From positions 2,046,001 through 2,110,000 of the forward strand of contig NZ_CP011542.1 in NCBI RefSeq assembly GCF_001020985.1: a stretch of 64,000 bases of DNA, read 5' to 3'. This DNA is from Corynebacterium mustelae. GTDB taxonomy: Bacteria > Actinomycetota > Actinomycetes > Mycobacteriales > Mycobacteriaceae. Below the pieces are notes generated by a model. That model made no database searches and was not told where the DNA came from. It saw only the letters and a list, made by a program, of their open reading frames with translations. Every line of letters starts with the position of its first letter. The stretch's first letter is position 1. Shown one piece after another: positions 10,015 to 19,517 of this stretch. Made by a program: the position numbers and the translations under genes.

Positions 10015-10229
10015 GTGGGGGCGACCCTCCTTGAGATATAGGAATATGTCAATGAAATTAAAAGTAGTACAGCGACACCAGTGGTGACCAGAGCAAAATC
10101 CAACTGGCAAAACTAAGGTGCTCGTTGCACAAGCACCCCCAGCCGAAACCATTCAATAGTGCAGCGGTACGGTGGGGGCGAAAGCTTTACGCTGTGCCGA
10201 GCTTAAAAAAGATAACCCGGCGGCGATTT

Positions 10230-11072
10230 TTACTCAGCAGCTGGTGCTTCTTCTGCAACCTCTGCTGGAGCCTCAACCTTAGCCGCAACCTCTGCTGGGG
10301 CTTCGACCTTGGCGGCAACCTCTGCGGTTTCCTCACGGTTTGCGTCACCGGCAGCTTCCTTAGCTGCGGCCAGTGCGCGCTCTTCGCGGGCCTTCTTACC
10401 TTCGATGACTGCGGAAGAAATTACCCGAGTCAGTACCGCGATGGAACGGATTGCATCGTCGTTGCCTGGTACCGGGAAGTTCACGGTGTCTGGATCGCAG
10501 TTGGTATCGAGGATAGCAACCACTGGGATCTTCAACTTGTGAGCTTCGTTCACTGCGATGTGCTCTTTATTGGTGTCAACCACCCACAATGCGGAAGGAA
10601 CCTTGTTCATGTCAGCGATACCGCCGAGAACCCGCTCCAACTTGGTGCGTTCGCGGGTGAGCATGAGGATTTCCTTCTTGGTGCGGCCGTCGTAGCCGTT
10701 TTCAGCAGCATCCATTGCCTGCAGTTCCTTCATGCGGTGCAGACGCTTGGAAACAGTCTGGAAGTTGGTGAGCATACCGCCCAACCAACGGTGGTTCACG
10801 TAAGGCATGCCAACGCGCTCAGCTTCAACCTTGATTGGTTCCTGAGCCTGCTTCTTGGTGCCAACGTAGAGGATGGTGCCACCGTGTGCAACGGTTTCCT
10901 TCACAAACTCGTATGCCTCATCGATGAAGGTCAGGGTCTGCTGAAGGTCGATGATGTAGATGCCGTTACGCTCGGTGAAGATGAAACGACGCATCTTCGG
11001 ATTCCACCGGCGGGTCTGGTGGCCGAAGTGCACACCAGAATCAAGAAGCTCACGCATGGTTACTACAGCCAT
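10230..11072 (-). CDS. rpsB: 30S ribosomal protein S2
   Basis: Small-subunit ribosomal protein S2. The canonical start ([19 protein letters not shown]) and the motifs [23 protein letters not shown] and [11 protein letters not shown] are clear. GAAAGGGAG precedes the ATG. The conserved core ends near residue 240. The rest is an Ala/Glu/Val/Pro tail built from a 30-base tandem repeat, common in actinobacterial S2. Upstream is a 392-base leader and promoter region containing a small hairpin. Confidence 0.97.
   Translation of the reverse strand: MAVVTMRELLDSGVHFGHQTRRWNPKMRRFIFTERNGIYIIDLQQTLTFIDEAYEFVKETVAHGGTILYVGTKKQAQEPIKVEAERVGMPYVNHRWLGGMLTNFQTVSKRLHRMKELQAMDAAENGYDGRTKKEILMLTRERTKLERVLGGIADMNKVPSALWVVDTNKEHIAVNEAHKLKIPVVAILDTNCDPDTVNFPVPGNDDAIRSIAVLTRVISSAVIEGKKAREERALAAAKEAAGDANREETAEVAAKVEAPAEVAAKVEAPAEVAEEAPAAE
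10255..10326 (-). repeat. 30-base tandem repeat in the 3' end of rpsB
   Basis: Two units plus a partial third, each starting GCAACCTCTGC on the + strand at 10255, 10285 and 10315. They encode the repeated [10 protein letters not shown] tail of S2. Confidence 0.8.
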
Positions 11073-11464
11073 GTTTTGCTCCCTTTCTAAAATCTAATAG
11101 TTTCGGTTTTCTTACATGGCAGGTTTTCCCTGCCGCCTAGCAACCAATCCAACCCATTCACCATATCCACTTTCAAGCAAGAGGAATGGACCTTGAACAA
11201 GCTGGTTCTGCATCTAAAGTGGGAAATCACATGTGCAGATCATGATTGCGCGTAGTCAATGCAGAACTGGAAAAATCCCAATTGCTACACTGCCGACGTA
11301 ACATCTTAGTCGTTTCCGCTGGATACCACCAAATTGGGCACTATCAATTGATACTTATCCACAAGCCCTTTCACTTCAATCACTTCCGCCACATGGCTAA
11401 CGTTTTCCACAGGCGATTTCGCCGGTTTCCCCACATATCGCCATGTGCGGCTAGATCTAAAACT
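11073..11464. other. Divergent leader/promoter region between rpsB and the M23 peptidase gene
   Basis: No convincing gene. On the rpsB side there is a hairpin GGCAGG-loop-CCTGCC (11118-11134) about 45 bases upstream of the start, a possible S2 leader element. A frame open from 11246 only extends the M23 gene upstream and shows no protein-like pattern. Confidence 0.5.
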
Positions 11465-12052
11465 ATGGCTACTCATGTTTCTACTGGCGCCGCTTTTCGA
11501 CGTCTCATACAGCTACTATTTCCATTTCTGGTCATCGGTTCCGCATGGCACTTCGTCGAGTTACCACCTGCACATGCCCAATCACAAAACCTACGAACGC
11601 AACATTTTCACACACAACCTACTACCGATCGGTTTTTCTTAAACCCCGTCACTGGAACTGACCAATCGCCACGTGTATTACGCGGTTTCGATAAACCTGA
11701 ACATAACTGGCTGCCGGGACACCGCGGCGTTGACCTTGAAGCGAGGGTGGGTCAACCCATTTATGCCGCAGGTGCTGGAACCGTATTATATGCGGGGGTA
11801 ATTGCCGGAAGACCTACAGTAAGTATTGAACATGACGGTGGGTTACGCACTACCTACCAACCAGTTTTCCCACTGGTTGCGGTTGGCGATAAGCTACAGC
11901 GCGGCCAACACATCGGCAACCTTGCCCCGAATACAGGAAGTGAACCTGGATTACATTGGGGTGCGAAATATGGACAACACGACTACATCAATCCCCTATC
12001 ACTTCTATCTGCACCGATTATCCGGCTCAAGCCCGTGGATGTGCCTTTTTAA
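11465..12052 (+). CDS. Secreted M23-family peptidase (peptidoglycan hydrolase)
   Basis: 195-residue exported protein of the LytM/M23 metallopeptidase fold. The signal peptide is AAFRRLIQLLFPFLVIGSAW, with probable cleavage after AHA-Q near residue 39. The M23 core shows zinc-ligand motif GHRGVDLEA, the VGQPIYAAGAGTVLYAG strands, and LHWGAKYG in place of the more usual HxH. The ATG at 11465 has no Shine-Dalgarno, so the transcript may be leaderless. The last 26 bases overlap the convergent xerC gene. An active or regulatory role in cell-wall turnover is inferred. Confidence 0.8.
   Translation: MATHVSTGAAFRRLIQLLFPFLVIGSAWHFVELPPAHAQSQNLRTQHFHTQPTTDRFFLNPVTGTDQSPRVLRGFDKPEHNWLPGHRGVDLEARVGQPIYAAGAGTVLYAGVIAGRPTVSIEHDGGLRTTYQPVFPLVAVGDKLQRGQHIGNLAPNTGSEPGLHWGAKYGQHDYINPLSLLSAPIIRLKPVDVPF
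11492..11501 (-). repeat. GTCGAAAAGC motif copy 3
   Basis: Exact copy on the minus strand, preceded by C, in the signal-peptide codons of the M23 gene. Confidence 0.8.
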
Positions 12053-12965
12053 AAGCTTGACTAAGCCGCTCGGTGCTGACATGGGTGTAAATCTGGGTTG
12101 TTTGCAAAGACGAATGCCCTAGAAGTTCCTGCACCACCCTAAGATCCGCTCCCCCATCAAGCATGTGCGTTGCTGCGGTGTGCCGCAGCGCGTGTGGGCC
12201 AAGTGCATCAATGCCAGAATTTCGCGCCGCCGCAGCGACTATATCGCGGACTACTCGCGGATTGATCCGGCCACCACGCGAGCCCACAAACAGTGCCTCA
12301 CTGTTAGGGTTATCCGCATTCAACAAAACCGAACGTCCCAGACTCAACCAATTGTCGATTGCAGATTGCGCAGCTGTACCAAACGGAACTACGCGCTGCT
12401 TATTCCCTTTACCGGTTACTGTTACTACTCGACGCGACAAGTCGAGATCATTGAGATTGATGCCACACAGTTCCGATACTCGAATTCCGGTAGCATACAA
12501 CAATTCCAGCATCGCAACATCACGCAGGTACTCGGGTTCCTTCTTAGCAATTGGGGCTGCCATTAACTCATCCGCCGCAGTCTTTGAAACGACAACTGGC
12601 AGTTTCCGGCCAATTTTAGGACTAGCAAGGCGAGCGGCCACATCCTCATCCATATAACCATTGCGAACGCTCCATTTACTAAAGGCGCGTGCGGCGGCAG
12701 TACGGCGCGCGAGGGTGCTGCGCGATTTCCCCTCCGCAACCGCCCCGGCAAGCCAAGTACGTAAATTGGCTAAGGTGAACCCTTCAAAACTGTCTGCAAT
12801 GTTTGTAAAATCCATCAGGTCACTTCGATAGCCCCGCACTGTAGCGGGAGACCGCCCCACGACCAATGCAAGATATTCAACAAAGTCGTCAACGGCCTCA
12901 GATAATTGCGAAGAGGGTGACGCGGAACCATAATTCTGCGTCACCCTCTGTTCTGACTCACCCAT
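12027..12965 (-). CDS. xerC: Tyrosine recombinase XerC
   Basis: Site-specific recombinase resolving chromosome dimers at dif with XerD. The SAM-like N-terminal domain (DFVEYLALVVGRSPATVRGYRSD) and the catalytic domain are present. Catalytic residues are readable in order: Arg in TGIRVSEL, Lys in GKGNKQRVVPF, HxxR in HALRHTAATHML, His in LGHSSLQTTQ, and the Tyr nucleophile in IYTHVS. 312 residues. The C-terminus overlaps the convergent M23 gene. A DtxR-like sequence lies about 100 bases upstream. Confidence 0.93.
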   Translation of the reverse strand: MGESEQRVTQNYGSASPSSQLSEAVDDFVEYLALVVGRSPATVRGYRSDLMDFTNIADSFEGFTLANLRTWLAGAVAEGKSRSTLARRTAAARAFSKWSVRNGYMDEDVAARLASPKIGRKLPVVVSKTAADELMAAPIAKKEPEYLRDVAMLELLYATGIRVSELCGINLNDLDLSRRVVTVTGKGNKQRVVPFGTAAQSAIDNWLSLGRSVLLNADNPNSEALFVGSRGGRINPRVVRDIVAAAARNSGIDALGPHALRHTAATHMLDGGADLRVVQELLGHSSLQTTQIYTHVSTERLSQAFKKAHPRA

Positions 12966-13061
12966 AGTGCATAACCTTAATGCCTTTATAGATCGTCCCG
13001 AAAGACCACCACGGCTAGTCTTCCAAGGGAACCAGCCCAGAACCCTATCCGAAAGACTTAA

Positions 13062-13080
13062 TTAGGCTTGCCTACCCAAT
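13062..13080. promoter_or_regulatory. DtxR-like iron-box candidate
   Basis: TTAGGCTTGCCTACCCAAT matches the DtxR consensus TTAGGTTAGCCTAACCTAA at 14 of 19 positions by eye. It lies between dprA and xerC, so an iron link is not obvious. Confidence 0.3.
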
Positions 13081-13183
13081 ATTAACGAGCGTACATCCAA
13101 TGCGCAAGGAGACTTATATCACATTTTGATTCTGGGTAGATCATCCTACTATCGCTAACACGATCGAAAACCTGTCTCGCAAA

Positions 13184-14377
13184 CTAGCCACTAGTACCAG
13201 AGTTTTCGTCAGATACGCGGCGACACCAACCATTTCCCACTCGCTCAATCAATCCTTGACGGGATAAATCCATGAGCAAAAATACAGTCAATTTCACCGG
13301 CAATCCGGCACCTTGTGCGATCTGCATTGAATCAACGGGGTTTGGGCCAGTTACGTCAAAAACCCGCATTTCATTGCGCGATAGCTTCTGAATTGGCGAG
13401 GCCGCGAAATCTATTTCATATTGGCCGCCGACATCCACCTCGCCAATCTTCGACACTAATTCCCGTACCTCTTCTGCAGAACAGACCATCTCTGCATCAC
13501 CTCTGCGGATACGTTCATGGCATCCAAGCGAACCGGAGGTCGTGATCGGCCCGGGAACCGCCATAGCGACCCGTCCAAACGCCGCTGCCCAGCTTAGAGT
13601 ATTCAACGCACCAGATCGCCATGCTGCCTCAGTCACAACCGTTCCTTGACTCAGCGCAGCTACTAGCCGATTCCGGGTTAAAAAGCGGTGTCGTTGCGGG
13701 CTCAACTCTGGCGGATATTCCGAAACAATGGCGCAATTGTCACGTGTTGCCGCCGCATCGAACAATGCTGAATTTTTCGCTGGATATTTTTTGTCCAGCC
13801 CACAAGCCTGGACAATAATGGTGCTGCCACCTCGAGTTAATGCCTCCGAATGAGCGACAGTATCAACCCCAAGAGCACCTCCAGAAATCAACGTGTATTG
13901 ATGATCTAACAGCCCAGCTGAAATCATTCGAGTCGCCTGAACCCCGTAATTACTCGCAGCTCGAGTTCCGACAATCGCCACAGAATGACTACTCAATTGC
14001 CGTAAATTCCCACCTCGAACCCATAAAACATGGGGTGGCACCGCGTCCGATTGGTAGCTTCGCGTATGCTCGCTCCAGCCGCTTGAAGCAAAGCCAAAGG
14101 CTGAATCAAAGACCTCGGCGGGCCACTCATCATCATCGGGACAGATCATTCGACCCCCATTACGCTGCACTATCGCCAGATCGTCATCTGCCCGATCCCA
14201 GGTATATCTGGTTTCAGTTTCTGCTAAAAGCCCACCAATCCACCCCTCACGACACCGCACTGCTTGCGCTATTGCTTCGGGCTCACGCCCGGCGTCGAAA
14301 AGCTGTTGCAGATTTCGACTCGGACCCTCAATAACCCGCGAAAGATACGCCCATGCCCGCCTACGTTGCTGTGTCAT
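13184..14377 (-). CDS. dprA: DNA-processing protein DprA
   Basis: Binds incoming single-stranded DNA and loads RecA during natural transformation; widely kept in bacteria, with wider recombination roles. The Rossmann-like core shows VAIVGTRAASNYG, TLISGGALGVDTVAH, YPPELSPQRHRFLTRNR and VTEAAWRSGALNT. A C-terminal winged-helix-like region ends the 397-residue protein. The start ATG overlaps the comM stop (ATGA-type, 14374-14377), so the two are translationally coupled. One copy of the 10-mer GTCGAAAAGC lies inside the gene. Confidence 0.93.
   Translation of the reverse strand: MTQQRRRAWAYLSRVIEGPSRNLQQLFDAGREPEAIAQAVRCREGWIGGLLAETETRYTWDRADDDLAIVQRNGGRMICPDDDEWPAEVFDSAFGFASSGWSEHTRSYQSDAVPPHVLWVRGGNLRQLSSHSVAIVGTRAASNYGVQATRMISAGLLDHQYTLISGGALGVDTVAHSEALTRGGSTIIVQACGLDKKYPAKNSALFDAAATRDNCAIVSEYPPELSPQRHRFLTRNRLVAALSQGTVVTEAAWRSGALNTLSWAAAFGRVAMAVPGPITTSGSLGCHERIRRGDAEMVCSAEEVRELVSKIGEVDVGGQYEIDFAASPIQKLSRNEMRVFDVTGPNPVDSMQIAQGAGLPVKLTVFLLMDLSRQGLIERVGNGWCRRVSDENSGTSG
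14294..14303 (+). repeat. GTCGAAAAGC motif copy 4
   Basis: Exact copy, preceded by C, inside dprA, where the opposite strand reads Leu-Phe-Asp-Ala. Confidence 0.8.
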
Positions 14378-15906
14378 AGCGCCACGTCCTCTCGGAGTTC
14401 AAGCGCCCGAGCAACATGATCCAGCGTAGGTGACACCACGCGATCAAGATCAGCCAAAGTCCACGCCAATTTAAGCGCCCGGTCAACACCTCGCTGGGTT
14501 ATATCTCCGTGTGCAAGATAGCTTTCCATAATCGCCATGCCTGCATCATCAGCCGGGAAATGTCTCCGCAACATAGCTGATTCCACGGCGGCATTCGTGA
14601 TCGCACCAAGGCCTGCAGAATCCCACCGATGCCGCGCGCGGTTTCGAGCTTCGGCCACTCGCATAGCAATAACCGCCGAAGAATCCGTATCAGCATCACC
14701 CTGAAGTGGCCCCTTCGAATAAGTTCGCACAAAAATATCAATGCGATCCCGCAACGGTCCAGACAGATTGTCTAGGTATCTTGCACGTACCGCACCAGAA
14801 CACGTACATTCCGTCGGAGTTTCAGCCCCACACCGACACGGATTGGCGGCCAGCACCAATTGAAACCGAGCTGGGAATACAAAGGTCTGATGCGATCGTT
14901 GCAATCGCACAACACCGTCCTCCATTGGCATCCGTAATTGGTCAAGGACTCTGGCTGGAATTTCGGAAACCTCGTCAAGAAACAGCACGCCATTATGCGC
15001 CAGGCTCACAGCACCAGGCAAGGGGTTTCCGGCACCACCGCCTAACAATCCTGCGGTAGTTACCGAATGATGTGGGGCGATAAAAGGTGCAGTGGTAACA
15101 ACGCTATTGTCTATTCGGCCTGCGATGGAGTGTACCACCGTGGATTCGATAGTTTCCCTAGTGGTTAACTGTGGCAACAAAGTGGGAATACGTTCAGCTA
15201 TCATGGATTTCCCCGAACCACCAGGACCAATAAAAAACACATTGTGACCACCGGCAGCAGCAACCTCTGCAGCAAACTTCGCCTCTGGTTGCCCTGCTAT
15301 TTGGTTCATGTCTTTCATTGATGACACAACGTGCGATACGGATTGCTGTTGGTGTTGCGCACACCATTGCTGCGGGGTTGCCAGTGCAGAATCGTTACTG
15401 AGCCATTCCATAATCTCTGTTAGTGATTGTGCAACCAGCACCTTGACCCCCGTGGCAATAACAGCTTCAGGACTATTTACAGCTGGAACTATTACTGTTT
15501 CTATCTGGCTGCGCTCAGCCGCCAACAAGGCTGGCAGGACTCCTGGGACTGCCCGCAAGGTACCGTCTAAGGCTACTTCGCCAAGAATCATGGTGTTAGC
15601 AAGCATATGGAAATTCCAACTGCACGACCGGGTGGTGCTCAAAATCGCTACAGCTATAGCAGCATCAAAATGTGAGCCGGTTTTTGCCAGATTTCCGGGC
15701 AAAAGACTCACGATTACCTTGGTTTTGGGCCAAGGTAATCCGGAATTTATTGCTGCGGTTTTTATCCGATCACGTGCTTCGATTACTCCGGTGGCGGCTT
15801 TGCCCACGATATGAGTGCCTGGCAACCCGGCCCCGACGTTTGCCTCCACCTCCACTATTTCCGCAGTAACTCCTGTGAGAGTCATCGATAGTGTTTTAGC
15901 AAGCAC
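14374..15906 (-). CDS. comM: Mg-chelatase-like AAA+ protein ComM/YifB
   Basis: AAA+ hexameric helicase family; ComM promotes branch migration during natural transformation in Gram-negatives. The N-terminal S5-like domain (VEVEANVGAGLPGTHIVG), Walker A GPGGSGKSMIAERI, Walker B GVLFLDEVSE, the four-cysteine patch around CRCGAETPTECTCSG and the C-terminal Mg-chelatase domain are all visible. 510 residues. It overlaps yraN by 11 bases and dprA by 4, forming a yraN-comM-dprA operon. Confidence 0.93.
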   Translation of the reverse strand: MLAKTLSMTLTGVTAEIVEVEANVGAGLPGTHIVGKAATGVIEARDRIKTAAINSGLPWPKTKVIVSLLPGNLAKTGSHFDAAIAVAILSTTRSCSWNFHMLANTMILGEVALDGTLRAVPGVLPALLAAERSQIETVIVPAVNSPEAVIATGVKVLVAQSLTEIMEWLSNDSALATPQQWCAQHQQQSVSHVVSSMKDMNQIAGQPEAKFAAEVAAAGGHNVFFIGPGGSGKSMIAERIPTLLPQLTTRETIESTVVHSIAGRIDNSVVTTAPFIAPHHSVTTAGLLGGGAGNPLPGAVSLAHNGVLFLDEVSEIPARVLDQLRMPMEDGVVRLQRSHQTFVFPARFQLVLAANPCRCGAETPTECTCSGAVRARYLDNLSGPLRDRIDIFVRTYSKGPLQGDADTDSSAVIAMRVAEARNRARHRWDSAGLGAITNAAVESAMLRRHFPADDAGMAIMESYLAHGDITQRGVDRALKLAWTLADLDRVVSPTLDHVARALELREDVAL

Positions 15907-16288
15907 CGCTATCGACCCCCTGATACCAGTCGATTTCGTGAGTACCAGTCTGGTTCAATGTAATGGCTACCACGTCAAAGCGAACATCCTTCCATGGCTT
16001 ATCCCGCAACCACAACGCTGCGGCACGCCGCATTTTCCGAAGTTTGTTTGGGCTAACTGCCTCAACATTTCCGTAGTTTTTACCCGTCCGGGTTTTTACT
16101 TCGACAAATACGATTGCCCCGTGTGGGCTTCGGGCAATCAGGTCAAGCTCACCAGCAACGTATCTCACATTGCGGGCAACGATTATGTACTGGCGGCTTA
16201 TCAGAAACTGGGCTGCGATATTTTCACCAGCGTCTCCAATCTCACGATTATGGTTATTGCGTACTACGCCAACGGGCAAATGCACCAT
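15896..16288 (-). CDS. UPF0102 family endonuclease-like protein YraN
   Basis: 130-residue protein of the YraN/UPF0102 family, with a restriction-endonuclease-like fold and unknown substrate. Motifs GDAGENIAAQFL, NVRYVAGELDLIA (the GE-D core) and VFVEVKTRTG (the E-x-K active-site pair) are all present. The start at 16288 is fixed by AAGGAA nine bases upstream; the frame open to 16450 includes a hairpin and is not coding. First gene of the yraN-comM-dprA group. Confidence 0.9.
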   Translation of the reverse strand: MVHLPVGVVRNNHNREIGDAGENIAAQFLISRQYIIVARNVRYVAGELDLIARSPHGAIVFVEVKTRTGKNYGNVEAVSPNKLRKMRRAAALWLRDKPWKDVRFDVVAITLNQTGTHEIDWYQGVDSGAC

Positions 16289-16335
16289 GGTGTTATTCCT
16301 TCTTCTTTTTGCTTGTGAAACGACACCTTTTTGGC

Positions 16336-16345
16336 GTCGAAAAGC
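16336..16345 (+). repeat. GTCGAAAAGC motif copy 5
   Basis: Exact copy, preceded by C, in the yraN upstream region. Confidence 0.8.
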
Positions 16346-16405
16346 GGATGTTGGTGATTTCCACAGTGCGATAACTGGAGGGTTTTCTCCAGCAATTTCA
16401 GTAAA

Positions 16406-16461
16406 CAAAACACCAGGTGTGGAAAACGCATCGGGTAATGTTTTCCACACCTGGTGTTTTG
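16406..16461. terminator. 22-bp perfect inverted repeat downstream of the DUF2469 gene
   Basis: Left arm 16406-16427 (starts CAAAACACCAGG) and right arm 16440-16461 are perfectly complementary over 22 bp with a 12-base loop. U-rich ends on both strands make it a likely terminator separating rnhB/DUF2469 from yraN. Confidence 0.85.
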
Positions 16462-16492
16462 ATACTAGCTTTGGTTTAGTGGGCCATATATT

Positions 16493-16798
16493 CTACTCCG
16501 GAATAACCAAATCTGGCTTGTCCAATTCTTCGATATTCACATCCTTGTAGGTTATGACGCGAACATAACGCACGAAGCGCACAGATCGGTACATGTCCCA
16601 CACCCACGCATCCGACATTCGGACTTCGTAATAAACATCATTTCCTTGAGTGTGCGGAATTAGCTCAACGGCGTTTGCAAGGTAAAAGCGCCGCTCCGTC
16701 TCAACAACATAAGAAAATTGGCTCACCACGTCGCGGTACTCGCGATATAAACTCAGCTCAACTTCAGCTTCGTAATTTTCGAGTTCCTCTGCACTCAT
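16493..16798 (-). CDS. DUF2469 family protein
   Basis: Conserved 101-residue actinobacterial protein of unknown function. It starts MSAEELENYEAEVELSLYRE, with GGAGGG eight bases before the ATG at 16798; the GTG three codons earlier is too close to that site. Acidic N-terminus, then RDVVSQFSYVVETERRFYLAN and a VWDMYRSVRFVRYVRVITYKDVN segment. It sits just downstream of rnhB, the usual arrangement in mycobacteria and corynebacteria. Confidence 0.9.
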   Translation of the reverse strand: MSAEELENYEAEVELSLYREYRDVVSQFSYVVETERRFYLANAVELIPHTQGNDVYYEVRMSDAWVWDMYRSVRFVRYVRVITYKDVNIEELDKPDLVIPE

Positions 16799-16817
16799 TG
16801 AAGGCACCCTCCATGGT

Positions 16818-17486
16818 TTATGGTTGCGTCAATTCTTGCTCAAGCCACTGATTGTGCGCCGTGGCTACATTTGCATAACTATAACGATGAACCGGGCTCG
16901 CACCATAACGGCGCACCGCATCCATGTGTATTTTTGTGCCATATCCTTTGTGTTTAGCAAAACCATATCCTGGATATTGGGTATCTAAGTCCTGCATGAG
17001 ATCATCACGGGAACATTTTGCCAGCACAGATGCAGCTGCGATACACCGGGCTGCGGCATCTCCACCAATCATGGGTAAATACGGAACGGACAACCCATCT
17101 ACTGGCAACGCATCGGTGAGAACGTAACCTGGTTGAATTTCCAGCCGCGCTACTACCCGACGCATCCCGGAAACATTGGCATGTTGAATACCAAATGCGT
17201 CTATATCCGCGGCGGAGATATGAAGGATTGACCATGATAAGGCGTATTTCTGGATCAGTGGAAATAATGTTGAACGTTGCCTGGCGGTTAGTTTCTTGGA
17301 ATCGGTCAACCCAGCCAGCTCGTCAACTGGATGCGGTGGCAGAATACACGCAGCTATGGTGATAGGACCAGCACAGGACCCCCGCCCTGCTTCGTCGACA
17401 CCAGCGACGGGACCTAACCCTGCTTTCTCCAGCGCCACCTCGTATGTGCGCTGGTGTTTAAGCCTGCGCACAATCCCGCCTGCCAC
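16818..17486 (-). CDS. rnhB: Ribonuclease HII
   Basis: Removes RNA from RNA-DNA hybrids, including single misincorporated ribonucleotides. Metal-binding and substrate motifs GVDEAGRGSCAGP (first Asp-Glu pair), LTDSKKL, YVLTDALPVDG and GDAAARCIAAASVLAK are present. 222 residues. The GTG at 17486 is the first possible start after the lepB stop in this frame: the 18 codons before it contain no ATG, GTG or TTG. It lies between lepB and the DUF2469 gene. Confidence 0.95.
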   Translation of the reverse strand: MAGGIVRRLKHQRTYEVALEKAGLGPVAGVDEAGRGSCAGPITIAACILPPHPVDELAGLTDSKKLTARQRSTLFPLIQKYALSWSILHISAADIDAFGIQHANVSGMRRVVARLEIQPGYVLTDALPVDGLSVPYLPMIGGDAAARCIAAASVLAKCSRDDLMQDLDTQYPGYGFAKHKGYGTKIHMDAVRRYGASPVHRYSYANVATAHNQWLEQELTQP

Positions 17487-17540
17487 CTTTGCTGTTTCTT
17501 TTTTTGCTTTACGACGCCACCAGCAGCCGGTAGCACCACT

Positions 17541-18332
17541 CTACTGTTGAATCTCCGGGTCTGCGACGGTTCCAATGCGACTAAATGGGAAGAAAATAGC
17601 CTGAACTTTGCCTTTCACATTATCAACTGGAATGGTGCCCTGAACATCGTCACCGAGATGATAACGTGAATCAGCAGAATTAGTACGGTTATCGCCCATC
17701 ATGAACAAGTTACCTTCAGGAACCGTCACTGGGCCGAAATATGGCCCGCCACAAGCTTCCGAACCAGTAGCGGTGTCAATTGTGTATTGCGGTGGCTGTA
17801 AAGTAAAGGAATCGTCAACTTTCTTACCATTGACCATGATCCCCGGATCATTTTGCAAACACTGAACAGTCTGCCCGCCAGTTGCAATTACACGTTTAAC
17901 CAGAATGTTTTCATCTGGTGCTACGAAGCCTACATACGAACCTAAGTTTTGCAATCCCCGTAGCACAGGGTTTTCCGAACGCTGGGAGGTAAAACCAGTA
18001 TTCCAAGAATCGGTCCCGGAGAAAACCACTACGTCGCCTGGTTTGGGGTCACTAAATGCGTAAGTAATTTTCTCTACAACGATGCGATCCCCCACGCAAC
18101 CTGCGCAACCGTGCAGTGTTGGTTCCATGGATTGGCTCGGAATCATATAAACCCGGGCAATGAGAGCTTGGAAAATAGCAACAACAATAATTGTCACAAC
18201 CACTACCGCTGGAATCTCGATATACCAGGGCATCGGCTTTTTCTCGTCATCGCCGTCAGTGGAAATCTCTTTTACTTCAGATTCCGTGTCACGTAGATCG
18301 TTGTTACGTTCGTAATTCTCCTGCTGATTCAC
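17541..18332 (-). CDS. lepB: Signal peptidase I
   Basis: Membrane-bound serine peptidase that cuts signal peptides from exported proteins. A 45-residue cytoplasmic acidic leader precedes one transmembrane helix (IEIPAVVVVTIIVVAIFQAL). The catalytic Ser is in PSQSMEPTL and the catalytic Lys in ILVKRVIATGG; box E is GDNRTNSADSR. The GTG at 18332 gives MNQQENYERN; a TTG two codons upstream is also possible, and neither has a strong ribosome site. Two cysteine pairs in the external part may form disulphides. It lies between rplS and rnhB. Confidence 0.95.
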   Translation of the reverse strand: MNQQENYERNNDLRDTESEVKEISTDGDDEKKPMPWYIEIPAVVVVTIIVVAIFQALIARVYMIPSQSMEPTLHGCAGCVGDRIVVEKITYAFSDPKPGDVVVFSGTDSWNTGFTSQRSENPVLRGLQNLGSYVGFVAPDENILVKRVIATGGQTVQCLQNDPGIMVNGKKVDDSFTLQPPQYTIDTATGSEACGGPYFGPVTVPEGNLFMMGDNRTNSADSRYHLGDDVQGTIPVDNVKGKVQAIFFPFSRIGTVADPEIQQ

Positions 18333-18450
18333 AACCAACGAGCTTAGCAGCTGCGATCAAGAAAACCACCAGCCAAGGCATCGCACGTTTTATAAAAAGA
18401 TGATGGCGAAGATAGAAAATCACGTTAAAACACCAGCATCCAAAAACGCA

Positions 18451-18487
18451 ACTGGCCGTCAGGCTGATATCAGCACTGACGACCAGT
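18451..18487 (-). terminator. Terminator after rplS
   Basis: Nearly palindromic 37 bases with outer arms ACTGG/CCAGT and centre GCTGATATCAGC. On the minus strand it is followed by TTGCGTTTTT. A smaller AAAGGG/CCCTTT hairpin precedes it. Confidence 0.75.
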
Positions 18488-18530
18488 AACAAAGGGCGAT
18501 GACCCCTTTACAAAGTCAAAGCGGTAGTTA

Positions 18531-18872
18531 TTAGCGCTTTTCCTTGATCTTGGCAGCCTTACCGCGCAGGTTACGCAAGTAGTACAGCTTCGCACGACGA
18601 ACTTTACCGCGGCTTACAACCTCGATCTTTTCGATATTTGGGCTGTGAACTGGGAAAGTACGCTCAACGCCGATACCGAAAGACATCTTGCGAACGGTAA
18701 AAGTTTCCCGAACGCCGGAACCCTGGCGACGGATGACAACACCCTTAAACACCTGGACACGAGACTTAGCACCTTCGATAACCTTTACGTGCACGTCAAG
18801 GGTGTCACCTGGCTGAAAATCGGGAATGTCGTCGCGCATGGATGCTGCATCGACTTTATCAAGAATGTTCAT
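18531..18872 (-). CDS. rplS: 50S ribosomal protein L19
   Basis: Ribosomal protein at the 30S-50S interface. [20 protein letters not shown], then [39 protein letters not shown] and the basic end [18 protein letters not shown] are typical. The start at 18872 is fixed by AAAGGAA; the frame open to 18926 is not part of L19. 113 residues. It is followed by a strong hairpin, so it is mainly monocistronic. Confidence 0.97.
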   Translation of the reverse strand: MNILDKVDAASMRDDIPDFQPGDTLDVHVKVIEGAKSRVQVFKGVVIRRQGSGVRETFTVRKMSFGIGVERTFPVHSPNIEKIEVVSRGKVRRAKLYYLRNLRGKAAKIKEKR

Positions 18873-19300
18873 TGAACAAATTCCTTTTCTGATGTAAGGA
18901 AAGAGGACCCTAGCGGCACTTCCCATTCATGGACGCTCGGCTGGTTCATATCCACTGCAAAATTCATGAAGGCTGGCAAAACCAGACAACCGCGAAATTA
19001 TCCCACAAATACCAGTCCAGTTTCAACTCTCGACAGATTTCTTTCTGCAACAACTACCAACAGCCACACGATTAAAAGACTAAGATCCGAGACACTCCTT
19101 AGACTTCTCTATCTTTTCTGGGTTCAAGCCTCCGACCGGCGATACCGAGTCTAAGTTATGCGCTTGTCAGCGATACGCTAAACATCGAGCGCATTACCTT
19201 TATCTTTTTATTCATATGGCCGAGCTTTTCTCGCTAATTTTCCAGAGCCAAGCTCAATTTCCCATGCTAAGTTGCGGCCAGCACACAGCTTTATTTCCCT

Positions 19301-19362
19301 ACTCGACTTTTTCGCCTCAAGGCTACGAAACTGATGCCTAAACCATAAAAAGGTCGAGTTGC
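19301..19362. repeat. 62-base inverted-repeat family, copy A
   Basis: Ends ACTCGACTTTTT and AAAAAGGTCGAGTTGC with a diverged core containing ACGAAAC and CTAAACCA. Related to copies at 19455, 43661 and 53854. Confidence 0.75.
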
Positions 19363-19454
19363 ACTTAGCCGCTGGCATAACCTGCCTGCTTTCCTGCAAG
19401 TTTTTCTACCCGAAGGCCCATTCTCAAGCAGGGCCAACACGTCAGCTTCTGGCC

Positions 19455-19517
19455 CAACTCGACTTTTTCCTTGCCTAAGCCACGAAACCAAACCTTCTTC
19501 ACGAAAAGGTCGAGTTG
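19455..19517. repeat. 62-base inverted-repeat family, copy B
   Basis: CAACTCGACTTTTTCC at the left and GAAAAGGTCGAGTTG at the right; the core has GCCTAAGCCACGAAACCAAA, shared in inverted form with copy C. Confidence 0.8.

Noticed and set aside
10125..11090. Long open frame opposite rpsB (321 residues)
   Set aside because: Shadow of rpsB: rpsB is unmistakable, and the opposing frame has no family pattern or ribosome site.
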